From: Streptomyces eurythermus
GTDB taxonomy: Bacteria > Actinomycetota > Actinomycetes > Streptomycetales > Streptomycetaceae
NCBI RefSeq assembly: GCF_014649115.1
Contig: NZ_BMSK01000012.1
Location: 124,001-188,000 of the forward strand
Direction: 5' to 3'
DNA length: 64,000 bases
The notes under the pieces: generated by a model
What the model saw: only the letters and a program-made list of their open reading frames with translations
Told to the model about the DNA's origin: nothing
The model's database searches: none
Part shown: piece by piece, positions 48,422-61,456 of the stretch
How the letters are laid out: every line of letters begins with the position of its first letter
How positions within the stretch are numbered: position 1 is the first letter of the stretch
Program-made: the position numbers and the translations under genes

Positions 48422-50251
48422 TTACGACGCGGGCCGGGCCATCGCCCTGACGAAGGCCCGCTCGACGTCCGCCGCCGACAGGACGCCGTAGATCTCGCCG
48501 GTCTCCTCGACGACCAGGTATTCGGTGGCGGGGGTGGCGCGCAGCACGTCCAGGAGGTCCTCCCCGGCCAGCTCGGCGGAGACCCGCATGCCGTCGGTGA
48601 GCTCCTGGGCGAGGCCGCTGACGGCCACCCAGGGGCGGCGGTGTTCGGGTACGCCGACGATGGCGGCCTCGCGGACGAGGGAGACCGGGGTGCCGTCGGC
48701 GTCGACCACGACCAGGGCGCGGGCACCGGCGGCGTTGGCGCGGCGCAGCGCCTCGGAGAGCGGGGTGTCGTTCTCGACCGGCACGGCCCGCCGGGTGAGG
48801 GTGCGGGCGCGCAGTTCGGGGAGGTGTTCGCGCAGCCGGGCCATGCGCAGGCTGTTGCCGGCGCCGGTCCAGATGATCGCGGCGAGGATGGCGGCGAGCA
48901 GGGCGTCGGTGACGGTGTCCATGCCGCCGACGTCCTCCCCGCCGTCGCCGAGGACGCCGGAGGAGTTCAGCAGCGGCAGGCCGATCAGGACGGAGACGGC
49001 GAGGGCGCGGCCCACCCAGGCGGCGGCGATGGTGCCGCTCATCGGCTTGCCGGTGATCTTCCAGACGACAGCGCGGAGCATGCGGCCGCCGTCCAGGGGC
49101 AGGCCCGGGAGGAAGTTGAAGATCGCCACGATGAGGTTGGAGATCATCAGTCCGGCCAGCAGGACGCCCGGTACGGTGCCGGGCTCGACCGGTTTCATGG
49201 CGAGGTAGAACAGGCCGGCCAGCACCAGGGAGAGCAGCGGGCCGACGAAGGCGAGCACGAACTCCCGGCCGGGGGTCTCGGCCTCCTTCTCGATCTCCGA
49301 GACGCCGCCGAAGAACTGGAGCTGGATGCGGCGCACCGGGAGCTTGAAGCGGATCGCGGCGACCGTGTGGGCCAGCTCGTGGACCAGGACGGAGGCGTAG
49401 AAGGCGACCGCGAAGAAGAGGGAGACCAGGTAGCGGGCGGCGCCGAGTTCGGGCAGCACGCGGTCGAGCTGGCCGCCGAAGACCCAGGTGATCAGGGCGG
49501 CGACGAGGAACCAGCTCGGCGCGACGTAGACGGGCACGCCGAAGGGGCGGCCCATGAGGATGCCGCCGCCGGGACCGGGTTCCTTGGGCCGCGGGCCGGG
49601 CGGCCGCCCCTTGGCGATACCGGAGTGCGCGAAGGAGTGGTGCTGGCCGGGGGTGGGGGCGGGAGTGGGGGCGTGCCGGTCCGGTTGGGCCGGGGCGGGG
49701 GCCGCGGGCGGGGTGGTGTGGCCGGTGGAGCGGCTGTCGGAGGCGTCCGTGCCGTGGGCGGCGGGCCGCTCTCCGGGGGTGGGGGTGTCCGCGGGGCCTT
49801 CGGTGGTGGGCCGCTCCGGGCCGGAGGAGGTGCCCGCCGGGCCGTCGGCCACAGGCCGCTCTGCGGGCGTGGGGATGTCCGCCGGGCCTTCGGTGGTGGG
49901 CCGCTCCGGACCGGAGGAGGTGCCCGCCGGGCCGTCGGCCACGGGCCGCTCGCCGGGCGTGGGGGTGTCCGCGGGGCCTTCGGTGGTGGGCTGTTCCGGA
50001 CCGGAGGGGGTGCCCTCGGGGCCGTCGGTCACGGGCCGCTCCGCGGCGGAGGGGGTGCCCTCGGGGCCGTCTTCGGTGGGGTCGGCGTTCGTTCGGGGTG
50101 CCGGGGCGGAGTCCTCCTCGGACGTGTTCCCCCGGGGCCCGGGGCCGCGGTGGTCGGTGGGTCCGGTCGCCGGGGCCGTAGGGTCCGCGGCGTCCTTGGC
50201 CGGCCTGTCGTCGCCGGACCGGGGCTGCCCGCTCCCGCCGCTCACGTCCAC
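48422..50251 (-). CDS. M50 site-2-type metalloprotease with CBS pair and repetitive N-terminus
   Basis: 609 residues. Residues 1-215 are low complexity, including three 30-residue repeats (for example ERPTTEGPADTPTPGERPVADG) at about 68-157. The membrane protease follows: HELAH zinc motif in VLVHELAHTVAAI and the second motif NFLPGLPLDGGRML. A CBS-domain pair occupies about 490-605. Cyanobacterial and actinobacterial relatives cleave membrane-anchored factors; the CBS pair may sense adenine nucleotides. GTG 50251 follows GAGGGG. Located 52 bp before trmI and divergent from the RecB-like gene. Confidence 0.9.
   Translation of the reverse strand: MDVSGGSGQPRSGDDRPAKDAADPTAPATGPTDHRGPGPRGNTSEEDSAPAPRTNADPTEDGPEGTPSAAERPVTDGPEGTPSGPEQPTTEGPADTPTPGERPVADGPAGTSSGPERPTTEGPADIPTPAERPVADGPAGTSSGPERPTTEGPADTPTPGERPAAHGTDASDSRSTGHTTPPAAPAPAQPDRHAPTPAPTPGQHHSFAHSGIAKGRPPGPRPKEPGPGGGILMGRPFGVPVYVAPSWFLVAALITWVFGGQLDRVLPELGAARYLVSLFFAVAFYASVLVHELAHTVAAIRFKLPVRRIQLQFFGGVSEIEKEAETPGREFVLAFVGPLLSLVLAGLFYLAMKPVEPGTVPGVLLAGLMISNLIVAIFNFLPGLPLDGGRMLRAVVWKITGKPMSGTIAAAWVGRALAVSVLIGLPLLNSSGVLGDGGEDVGGMDTVTDALLAAILAAIIWTGAGNSLRMARLREHLPELRARTLTRRAVPVENDTPLSEALRRANAAGARALVVVDADGTPVSLVREAAIVGVPEHRRPWVAVSGLAQELTDGMRVSAELAGEDLLDVLRATPATEYLVVEETGEIYGVLSAADVERAFVRAMARPAS
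49781..50050. repeat. three tandem 90-bp repeats coding for a Pro/Thr/Glu-rich linker
   Basis: Units start at 49781, 49871 and 49961 with an exact 90-bp period; units 1 and 2 differ at only a few bases and unit 3 is more diverged. They encode 30-residue repeats in the protease N-terminus, in frame. A degenerate fourth start is visible at 50051. Confidence 0.9.
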
Positions 50252-50436
50252 GGTGTCCCCTCGTTCGAAGCGTCTTCCGCACCTGCCTGGTCGGAAGGGT
50301 CTCGGGTCGATGGTATGCGCCCGTGGCGGCGCGTTCCGCCCCGGCACCCCTGGTGTTCGCCTGGCGGACGCCGGTGACGCGGGCGGCGGCCGGGGCGGCG
50401 CGCGGCCGCGACTGGGGCGCTGTCGGTGCCGGGCCG

Positions 50437-50442
50437 TATGGT
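50437..50442 (+). promoter_or_regulatory. -10 element of a leaderless promoter (RecB-like nuclease)
   Basis: TATGGT lies 7 nt before ATG 50450, with no ribosome site between. It sets the start of the gene against an in-frame ATG at 50426. Confidence 0.5.
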
Positions 50443-50449
50443 CTGGGGC

Positions 50450-51388
<939 letters not shown>

Positions 51389-51441
51389 GGCGGGGAACGG
51401 GGGCAGGGCAGAATGGGGCCGGACTAGCGAAGGAGTGTCAC

Positions 51442-52113
51442 GTGGCCATCCGTGTCCTACTGGTCGACGACCAGCCCCTGCTGCGTACGGGTTTCCGGAT
51501 GATCCTGGAGGCCGAGCAGGATCTCGCGGTCGTCGGCGAGGCCGGTGACGGTCTCCAGGCCCTCGACCAGGTACGAGCACTGCAACCGGATGTGGTGCTC
51601 ATGGACATCCGGATGCCGCGGATGGACGGTGTGGAGGCCACCCGGCAGATCACCGGTCCCGGCCGGGACGGCCCGGCCAAGGTGCTGGTGCTGACCACCT
51701 TCGACCTGGACGAGTACGTGGTGGAGGCGCTGCGCGCCGGGGCGAGCGGCTTTCTGCTGAAGGACGCGCCCGCCAACGAGCTGGTGCAGGCGATCCGGGT
51801 GGTGGCGAACGGCGAGGCGATGCTCGCGCCGAGCATCACCCGGCGGCTGCTGGACAAGTACGCCACGCATCTGCCGTCCGGTGAGGAACCGGTGCCGGAC
51901 ACCCTGCACACGCTCACGGACCGTGAGGTGGAGGTGCTGAAGCTGGTGGCGCGCGGGCTGTCCAACGCGGAGATCGCGGCGGATCTGTTCGTCAGCGAGA
52001 CGACGGTGAAGACGCATGTGGGCCATGTGCTGACCAAGCTGGGGCTCAGGGACCGGGTGCAGGCGGCGGTGTACGCGTACGAGAGCGGGCTGGTGCGTCC
52101 CGGCGCCCAGTAG
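51442..52113 (+). CDS. NarL/FixJ-family response regulator, orphan
   Basis: 223 residues. Receiver domain: IRVLLVDDQPLLRTGF (acidic pocket), phospho-acceptor Asp55 in VVLMDIRMPRMDG, Thr in VLVLTTFD, Lys in GFLLKDAP. LuxR-type HTH at about 155-215: LTDREVEVLKLVARGLSNAEIAADLFVSETTVKTHVGHVLTKLGL. GAAGGAG precedes GTG 51442. No histidine kinase is adjacent, so its sensor is encoded elsewhere or phosphorylation is not used. Confidence 0.93.
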   Translation: MAIRVLLVDDQPLLRTGFRMILEAEQDLAVVGEAGDGLQALDQVRALQPDVVLMDIRMPRMDGVEATRQITGPGRDGPAKVLVLTTFDLDEYVVEALRAGASGFLLKDAPANELVQAIRVVANGEAMLAPSITRRLLDKYATHLPSGEEPVPDTLHTLTDREVEVLKLVARGLSNAEIAADLFVSETTVKTHVGHVLTKLGLRDRVQAAVYAYESGLVRPGAQ

Positions 52114-52143
52114 GCGTCCGCCGGGCACGGTGTGTGACGACGG

Positions 52144-52183
52144 CGAAGGGCGCCCCTCTCCTTGTGGAGCGGGGCGCCCTTCG
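52144..52183. terminator. bidirectional terminator, response regulator / binding protein
   Basis: CGAAGGGCGCCCC ... GGGGCGCCCTTCG (13-bp stem, extended by CTCC/GGAG around a TTGT loop). It lies between the convergent stops at 52113 and 52196. Confidence 0.8.
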
Positions 52184-52195
52184 GCGTGTCCGGTG

Positions 52196-53779
52196 TCAGC
52201 TGCTCTTGCTGAGTTCCCAGAAGCGGAACACCGTGGAGGAGTCGAGGCAGTACTCCAGGCCGTACACGCCGTCGCGGACGACCGCGTACTGCTTGGCCTG
52301 CCAGACCGGCAGCACGGGCAGTTCGTCGGCGACGATGCTCTGGAGCTTGCCGAAGTCCTTGTCGGTGGCCGCGCGGTCGCTCTGCGCGGCGGTGCCGGGG
52401 AGCAGGGTTCCGGTGATGGTGCTGTTGTCGTAGTGGTTGTTCAGCACGTTGCCCTTGCCGAAGAAGGGGGCGGTGAAGTTGTCGGCGTCCGGGTAGTCCG
52501 GGATCCAGCCCTTCACATAGACGCCGTACTTGCCGGCGGCGATGTCCTTCTCGTACTGGTCGAAGGCGACGGACTTGACGTCGGCGTCGAACAGGCCGCT
52601 GGCGTTGAGCTGTTCGGCGATGGCCTTGAGCTCCTCGTCGGTGGCGGGGCCGTAGCGGGACGGCGTGGACCACAGGGTGAGCTTCACCTTGCCGGTGATG
52701 TCGTCGGCGCGCAGCGCGGCGGCGGCCTTGGCCTGGGAGGGCCGGGCGCCGTAGGTGTCGAAGAAGGCGGTGTTGTGGCCCGCGACACCGGCCGGGACGA
52801 TCGAGTACAGCGGGGTGGCGGTGCCCTGGTAGACGTCCTTGATCAGGGCGTCGCGGTCGATGAGGTAGGCGATGGCCTTGCGGACGCCGAGCTTGCCGGC
52901 CACCGGGTCCTTCATGTTGAAGACCAGGTGCTGCACCTCGGCGCTGGTGCCCTCGATGACGTCGATGCCCTTGCTGTCGTTCTGCTGGTCGAGCTGGGTG
53001 ATGTCGGCCGCGGTCAGGCCTCGGTAGGCGATGTCGATGTCGCCGCCGAGGAGGGCTTCCTTCAGCGCTGTGCGGTCGCCGTGGAAGAACTTCAGGGTGA
53101 CGCCGGAGTTGTTCGGCTTGGCGCTGCCCTTGTAGTGGCCGTTGACGGAGAAGACGGCCTGGTCCTTGTCGAAGGAGTCCAGTTTGTAGGGGCCGGAGCC
53201 GATCGCCTGGTGGTCGGTGCGCAGGGCGTTCGCGTCGTACTGGCGGTGGTCCACGATGGAGCCGGCGCCGGAGGCGATCTTGCTGGGGAAGGTGGCGTCG
53301 GGCACCTTCAGGTGGAAGACGGCGGTCTTGGCGTCCGGTGTCTCGACCTTGTCGAGCATCGGGAACATCAGGGCGGGACCGGCCGGGTCGGCGATCTTCA
53401 GCATGCGGTCGAAGGTGAACTTCACGTCCTCGGAGGTGAGGTCGTCACCGTTGCTGAACTTCAGGCCGTCCTTCAGTTCGCACTTGTAGACCATGGCCCG
53501 GGTGTCGGTGAAGCCGCACTGCTTCGCCAGTTCGGGCTGGGGTTCGGTCGAGCCCTTGGGGAAGCTGAGCAGCGACTGGAAGACGTTGTTGAACAACAGC
53601 CAGGAGCCGGGGTCGTAGCCGGCCGCCGGGTCCGTGGCGAGGACGTCGTCGGACATCCCCATCACCACGGAGGAGCCGGTGCCCCCGGAGTCACCGGACT
53701 CGGATCCACAGCCGGTCAACAGGCCGGAGGCCAGCACCGCCGTGAGGGGCAGGACCGGCCACTGGTTGCGCAGGTTCAC
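52196..53779 (-). CDS. oligopeptide-type ABC transporter substrate-binding lipoprotein (family 5), second of a pair
   Basis: 527 residues. Signal with lipobox LLTGC (Cys24). SBP_bac_5 features: FQSLLSFPKGSTEPQPELAKQC, LKFSNGDDLTSEDVKFTFDRML, IGSGPYKLDSF, VRKAIAYLIDRDALIKDVYQG, GWIPDYPDADNFTAPFFG. It binds peptides or similar ligands outside the cell and would need permease and ATPase subunits, none of which is here. It is a paralogue of the gene just upstream, behind a strong hairpin. GTG 53779 follows AAGG. Confidence 0.91.
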   Translation of the reverse strand: MNLRNQWPVLPLTAVLASGLLTGCGSESGDSGGTGSSVVMGMSDDVLATDPAAGYDPGSWLLFNNVFQSLLSFPKGSTEPQPELAKQCGFTDTRAMVYKCELKDGLKFSNGDDLTSEDVKFTFDRMLKIADPAGPALMFPMLDKVETPDAKTAVFHLKVPDATFPSKIASGAGSIVDHRQYDANALRTDHQAIGSGPYKLDSFDKDQAVFSVNGHYKGSAKPNNSGVTLKFFHGDRTALKEALLGGDIDIAYRGLTAADITQLDQQNDSKGIDVIEGTSAEVQHLVFNMKDPVAGKLGVRKAIAYLIDRDALIKDVYQGTATPLYSIVPAGVAGHNTAFFDTYGARPSQAKAAAALRADDITGKVKLTLWSTPSRYGPATDEELKAIAEQLNASGLFDADVKSVAFDQYEKDIAAGKYGVYVKGWIPDYPDADNFTAPFFGKGNVLNNHYDNSTITGTLLPGTAAQSDRAATDKDFGKLQSIVADELPVLPVWQAKQYAVVRDGVYGLEYCLDSSTVFRFWELSKSS

Positions 53780-53835
53780 TCGAAGTGCCTTGTCGTCGGT
53801 TCGTCAGCCCGGGTCCGCCATCCCTGGACCCGGGC

Positions 53836-53866
53836 ACCCGGGGCCGCACCGTGCGCGGCCCCGGGT
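53836..53866 (-). terminator. hairpin between the two binding-protein genes
   Basis: ACCCGGGGCCGC, 7 nt, GCGGCCCCGGGT (12-bp stem) 11 bp after the stop at 53877. It may limit read-through from the first binding-protein gene into the second. Confidence 0.65.
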
Positions 53867-53876
53867 CCGGGAGCCG

Positions 53877-55481
53877 TCAGCCGCTCACGCCGCGGCCGAG
53901 CTCCCACAGCTGGAGCGTGGAGGAGGAGTTGAGGGCGTAGGCCGTGCCCGTGATGTCGTCGCGGGCGGCGACGTACTGCTTGCCCTGCCACAGCGGCAGG
54001 ACGGGGACGTCCTCGGCGACGGCGTCCTGGATGTCGGTCAGGCTCTTGGTCGCGCCGAGCCGGTCGGCCTCGCGGCGGGACTGCGGGATCAGCGTGCGCT
54101 GGATGGTGCTGTTGCTGTACGGCGAGCCGAGGAAGTTGTCCTTGTCCAGGAAGGGCGCGAGGAAGTTGTCGGCGTCCGGGAAGTCGGGGAACCAGCCCAT
54201 GCCGTAGACGTCGTACTCGCCCTTCTGCTCGGCGGGCCGGAAGGTCGACCAGGGGTGGCCCTGGATGGTGACGTCGAACAGGCCGCTGTCGTTGAGCTGC
54301 TTCTGCAGGATCTCGAACTCCTGCTTGGTGGCCGAGCCGTAGTGGTCGGTCGTGTAGTGCAGGGTGAGCTTCACCGGGGTGGTGACGCCGGCCTTGGCGA
54401 GCAGGGACTTGGCCTTGTCGGCGCTGGGGTTGCCGTACTGGTTGAAGAACGAGTTGGAGTGGCCGGTGACGGTGGCCGGGACCAGCGAGTACAGGGGCTC
54501 GGCCTGGGTGCCGTAGACCTTGGAGACCAGTTCGCCGCGGTTGATGACCTGGGCCATGGCCTGGCGTACGGCCTTGTCCTTGACGCTGGTGGCGTTGGTG
54601 TTGAAGGCCAGGTAGCGGATCTCCAGGCCGGGCATGTCGACCAGGTCGACCTTCTCGTCGTCGCCGGTGTCCAGCTTCTGGATCTGCGCGGGCGACATGG
54701 TGCGGGTCATGACGTCGATGTCGCCCTTGTCGATCGCCTCGCCCATGGCGTCGGCGTCGGTGAAGGAGCGCAGTTCGACCTTGTCGTTGTTCACCGTCAC
54801 ATTGCCCTTGTAGGAAGGGTTCTTGGTGAAGGTGGCCGTGGTCATGGCGTCGTCGTCGACGTCGGCCTTGAAGGTGTACGGGCCGGAGCCGTCGATGTCG
54901 AAGCCCTCGCGGAGCTTGTCCTTCGGGTAGTCCTTCGGGTTGACGATGCCCGCGACCGGGGTGGACAGCTTGTACGGGAAGGTGGCGTCGGCGGTCTTCA
55001 GGTGGAAGACGACGTCGCGGTCGCCCTGCGTCTCGATCGTGTCGATGGTGTTCAGCAGGGCGGACACACCGCTGTCGGAGTTGATGCGCAGCACCCGCTC
55101 GATGGAGTACTTGACGTCCTCGGCGGTCACCGGGTCGCCGCCGGCGAACTTCAGGCCCTCGCGCAGCTTGCAGGCGTAGCGCTCGCTGCCGCTGTCGGTG
55201 AAGGAGCAGCTCTCGGCGGCGTCCGGGACGGGCTCGCCCTCGCCCTTGGGCTGCGCCATCAGGGTCTGCACGGACTGGCGCAGGATGTTCCACGTGCCGA
55301 CGTCGTAGGCGTAGGCCGGGTCGAGGGGCGCGGGGGCTTCCTTGGTGGCCGCGAACCGGTCCGTGGTACCGACGACGATGGCGTCACCGCTCGTGCTCCC
55401 GCTGTCGGATCCGCCGCACGCGGCGAGAACCGGGGTGAGCAGGCCGGCCACCGCCGGCAGCACCAAAGTCTTGCGGTTCAT
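53877..55481 (-). CDS. oligopeptide-type ABC transporter substrate-binding lipoprotein (family 5), first of a pair
   Basis: 534 residues. Lipobox LAAC (Cys22), then a Gly/Ser linker. LKFAGGDPVTAEDVKYSIERVLRI, IDGSGPYTFKADV, VRQAMAQVINRGELVSKVYG, GWFPDFPDADNFLAPFLDKDNF are aligned with its downstream paralogue throughout, so the pair arose by tandem duplication, then diverged. GGAG precedes ATG 55481. Ligands unknown. As with its partner, no transporter subunits are encoded nearby, so it must share a permease encoded elsewhere or act as a signalling receptor. Confidence 0.91.
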   Translation of the reverse strand: MNRKTLVLPAVAGLLTPVLAACGGSDSGSTSGDAIVVGTTDRFAATKEAPAPLDPAYAYDVGTWNILRQSVQTLMAQPKGEGEPVPDAAESCSFTDSGSERYACKLREGLKFAGGDPVTAEDVKYSIERVLRINSDSGVSALLNTIDTIETQGDRDVVFHLKTADATFPYKLSTPVAGIVNPKDYPKDKLREGFDIDGSGPYTFKADVDDDAMTTATFTKNPSYKGNVTVNNDKVELRSFTDADAMGEAIDKGDIDVMTRTMSPAQIQKLDTGDDEKVDLVDMPGLEIRYLAFNTNATSVKDKAVRQAMAQVINRGELVSKVYGTQAEPLYSLVPATVTGHSNSFFNQYGNPSADKAKSLLAKAGVTTPVKLTLHYTTDHYGSATKQEFEILQKQLNDSGLFDVTIQGHPWSTFRPAEQKGEYDVYGMGWFPDFPDADNFLAPFLDKDNFLGSPYSNSTIQRTLIPQSRREADRLGATKSLTDIQDAVAEDVPVLPLWQGKQYVAARDDITGTAYALNSSSTLQLWELGRGVSG

Positions 55482-55810
55482 GCGGGAGTTTCTCCAGAGC
55501 TGTTTCGGGTCCGTGTATCCGGCATGCGGGGGTGGTGCTTGGGGATCACGGGGGTTCTCGGCGGTGTTCTCGCGATGAGATTAGTCCGCACCCGCAGGGG
55601 GGTTCACGGCCGCGTGAGTTGACTCGCCATCACGCAGGGGAACCGGTCGCGGACACACCGAAAACCCGACAGCGGCAGGATTAGTGCAGCTTCCCATCAA
55701 ACGGGACACAAGGGCACGTCCGAACCGCCTCCGAGGGGTCGGCCGACATGCCTCGGCAACGTTGTCGGGGCCCCGGCGAGTGGTGAACATCACACCTGGG
55801 GCCGTGCTTC
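55482..55810. other. non-coding gap upstream of the binding-protein pair
   Basis: About 330 bp between the HAD gene and the first binding-protein gene. It holds the promoter of the pair; the long A/G-mixed segment at 55560-55800 shows no convincing ORF. I see nothing else I can name. Confidence 0.35.
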
Positions 55811-55830
55811 CGGCCGATTGGATTCGGCCG
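55811..55830 (-). terminator. hairpin after the HAD gene
   Basis: CGGCCGA, 6 nt, TCGGCCG (7-bp stem) 20 bp after the HAD stop at 55850. Moderate terminator candidate. Confidence 0.45.
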
Positions 55831-55849
55831 TGCGGCCGACTCCGGACGG

Positions 55850-56551
55850 CTAGTGCGTTTCCGTCATCATGCCGCGCAGGAACGCCAGGTCGACTTCCTC
55901 CAAGGAGGAGACGACGGTGCGTCCCAGGGCCGGGCCGATGGGGGCGACGGAGGGGACGGCGACCACGCGGCAGCCGGCGGCCTCGGCCGCGGCGACCCCG
56001 GTGGCGGTGTCCTCGATCACGGCGCACCGGGCCGGGTCGGCGCCGAGTCCGGCGGCGGCGAGCAGATAGGGGTCCGGGAAGGGCTTGGTGCGGGAGACCT
56101 CGTCGCCGGCGATGGACAGGGTGAAGTGGTGCGGGCCCAGCACGGTCAGCACGCGGTCGATGATGCGGCGGTGGGAGGCGGAGACCAGGGCGGTGGGGAT
56201 CTCGTGCGCGTGCAGTTCGGCGAGCAGCCGGGCGGCGCCGGGCATCAGCGGCAGTCCGCTGTCGATGCGGCTCTCGAAGCCCTCGTTGAGCAGTACGGTG
56301 AGTTCGGCGAGGCCGATGTCGGCGCCGGTGGCCTCGATGAGGAAGCCGGCGCTGCGGGCCATGGGGCCGCCGACCACGACATGGCGCCAGGTCTCGTCCA
56401 GGGTGTGTCCGAGGGAGGCGAAGACCTCGACCTCGACGTCCCACCAGAAGCCTTCGGAGTCCACCAGGGTGCCGTCCATGTCCAGCAGCACCGCTTGCAG
56501 GGCGGAGCCTTCGGCCGTACGGGTTCCTAGCGCGGGGACCGTGCTGGTCAT
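55850..56551 (-). CDS. HAD-superfamily hydrolase, beta-phosphoglucomutase-like
   Basis: 233 residues. Motif I LLDMDGTLVDSEGFWW (nucleophile Asp and +2 Asp), motif II ALVSASHRR, motif III Lys in EVSRTKPFPDPYL, motif IV VIEDTATGVAAAEAAG. A helical cap of the CbbY/phosphoglucomutase type sits between motifs I and II. It dephosphorylates or isomerises a sugar phosphate; substrate unknown. ATG 56551 follows AAGGAGG with proper spacing; the in-frame GTG three codons earlier abuts it. It lies 111 bp after metH on the same strand. Confidence 0.9.
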   Translation of the reverse strand: MTSTVPALGTRTAEGSALQAVLLDMDGTLVDSEGFWWDVEVEVFASLGHTLDETWRHVVVGGPMARSAGFLIEATGADIGLAELTVLLNEGFESRIDSGLPLMPGAARLLAELHAHEIPTALVSASHRRIIDRVLTVLGPHHFTLSIAGDEVSRTKPFPDPYLLAAAGLGADPARCAVIEDTATGVAAAEAAGCRVVAVPSVAPIGPALGRTVVSSLEEVDLAFLRGMMTETH

Positions 56552-56662
56552 CCGGCGCACCTCCTTGAGGGACGACCAGGCCGGTTCCCCGGTGGGGAAC
56601 CGGCCTGCGGTGGACCGACCAGTGTACGACTTATCCGATCAGTGTGCCGAGTGAGATGTGCG

Positions 56663-60178
<3,516 letters not shown>

Positions 60179-60386
60179 GTAAGGGCTCCCTGGGATGCGA
60201 CGGCTGTCGGCTATGCGGCTTCCCCGGACGGGCGGGGCTTGCCGCACGGCGTCAGGGTAACCGGGAGTCGGCTTGGATGGGCACCACGTCCACGAGGCGG
60301 ACGTGAGTGGCCTGAATGTCACGCATGGATCTCGTGTGATGTAACAGGTGGCGTCCGACCATTAGCGGGAGGTCGGCATGGACCGG

Positions 60387-60407
60387 TAGTGTTCGGCATT
60401 GCCGAAC
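60387..60407 (+). promoter_or_regulatory. gylR promoter and GylR operator
   Basis: TAGTGT (60387-60392) is a likely -10, and the perfect 17-bp palindrome GTTCGGCATTGCCGAAC (60391-60407) overlaps its start point. Its near-copy before glpF identifies it as the GylR site; the arrangement implies autorepression. Confidence 0.75.
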
Positions 60408-60453
60408 GGTGACTGCGCGCTACGCAGTCGAAGGGGACGGAGGCAGGACGGCG

Positions 60454-61218
60454 ATGGCACGGAACATCCAGTCGCTCGAACGGGCGGCGGCGATGCTGCG
60501 GCTGCTCGCGGGCGGCGAACGGCGGCTGGGGCTGTCGGACATCGCCTCGTCGCTGGGTCTCGCCAAGGGCACGGCGCACGGCATCCTGCGCACCCTCCAG
60601 CAGGAGGGGTTCGTGGAGCAGGACGACGCCTCCGGCCGCTATCAGCTGGGCGCGGAGCTGCTGCGCCTGGGCACCACCTACCTGGACGTGCACGAGCTGC
60701 GCGCGCGGGCCCTGGTGTGGGCGGACGACCTGGCCCGCTCCAGCGGGGAGAGCGTGTACCTGGGGGTGCTGCACCAGCAGGGGGTGCTGATCGTGCACCA
60801 CGTCTTCCGGCCCGACGACAGCCGGCAGGTGCTGGAGATCGGGGCGATGCAGCCGCTGCACTCCACGGCGCTGGGCAAGGTGCTCTCGGCGTACGACCCG
60901 GTGGCGCACAGCGAGGCGCTGGAGGCCGACCGCAAGCCGTTCACCGACCGCACGGTGTGCGACGCCGCCGGTTTCGAGCACATCCTCGACCTCACGCGCG
61001 CGCGGGGCTACGCGGCCGATGTGGAGGAGACCTGGGAGGGCGTGGCCTCGATCGCCGCGCCCATCCACGACCGGCGCCGCATGCCGGTGGGCGCGGTCGG
61101 CATCACGGGAGCGGTGGAGCGGCTGTGCCGGGAGGGCGAGCTGCGCCCGGAGCTGATCGCGGCGGTGCGGGACTGTGCCCGCGCGGTGTCGCGGGACCTG
61201 GGCGCCGGGCGGTTCTGA
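60454..61218 (+). CDS. gylR: IclR-family glycerol operon regulator GylR
   Basis: 254 residues. HTH at about 5-65: IQSLERAAAMLRLLAGGERRLGLSDIASSLGLAKGTAHGILRTLQQEGFVEQD. The IclR effector domain follows (VLHQQGVLIVHHVF, MQPLHSTALGKVL, AAPIHDRRRMPVGAVGITG). GylR represses glpF-glpK-glpD and itself until glycerol or glycerol-3-phosphate binds. ATG 60454 gives the standard start MARNIQSLE; the 15-codon extension upstream overlaps the operator. Divergent from metH. Confidence 0.95.
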   Translation: MARNIQSLERAAAMLRLLAGGERRLGLSDIASSLGLAKGTAHGILRTLQQEGFVEQDDASGRYQLGAELLRLGTTYLDVHELRARALVWADDLARSSGESVYLGVLHQQGVLIVHHVFRPDDSRQVLEIGAMQPLHSTALGKVLSAYDPVAHSEALEADRKPFTDRTVCDAAGFEHILDLTRARGYAADVEETWEGVASIAAPIHDRRRMPVGAVGITGAVERLCREGELRPELIAAVRDCARAVSRDLGAGRF

Positions 61219-61400
61219 GGCGGGCCGGGGCAGGCCCCGCGAGCGAGGCGCACGCATACGGGAAACAGCCGGGACGTCGGGCGACGTTCCGGCTGTCGAT
61301 CTACCCTGAAACGGACAAAAAGTCCTATATCGTACGTCCAGGCGCGAAGCTCGATAACCCGCAGCGATCAATAACGATCCTGTTTCCGATAACAGAACCC

Positions 61401-61456
61401 TTGACGCACGGGTAACGCCGAACAAGACTCCCGTCCATCGGTCGGCATTGTCGAAC
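61401..61456 (+). promoter_or_regulatory. glycerol operon promoter region with GylR operator
   Basis: TTGACG (61401-61406), 17 bp, AAGACT (61424-61429) is one promoter. A second -10, TAGAGT, lies at 61476-61481. GGTCGGCATTGTCGAAC (61440-61456) matches the gylR-side palindrome at 15 of 17 positions. A GCCGAAC half site lies within the first promoter (61417-61423). Confidence 0.7.

Noticed and set aside
49781..50050. CRISPR-like periodicity
   Set aside because: The 90-bp units are contiguous with no unique spacers and are in frame in a protein; this is a coding tandem repeat.
60179..60453. Cobalamin riboswitch upstream of metH
   Set aside because: A GCCACT string occurs, but the rest of the B12 box and the conserved core are missing.
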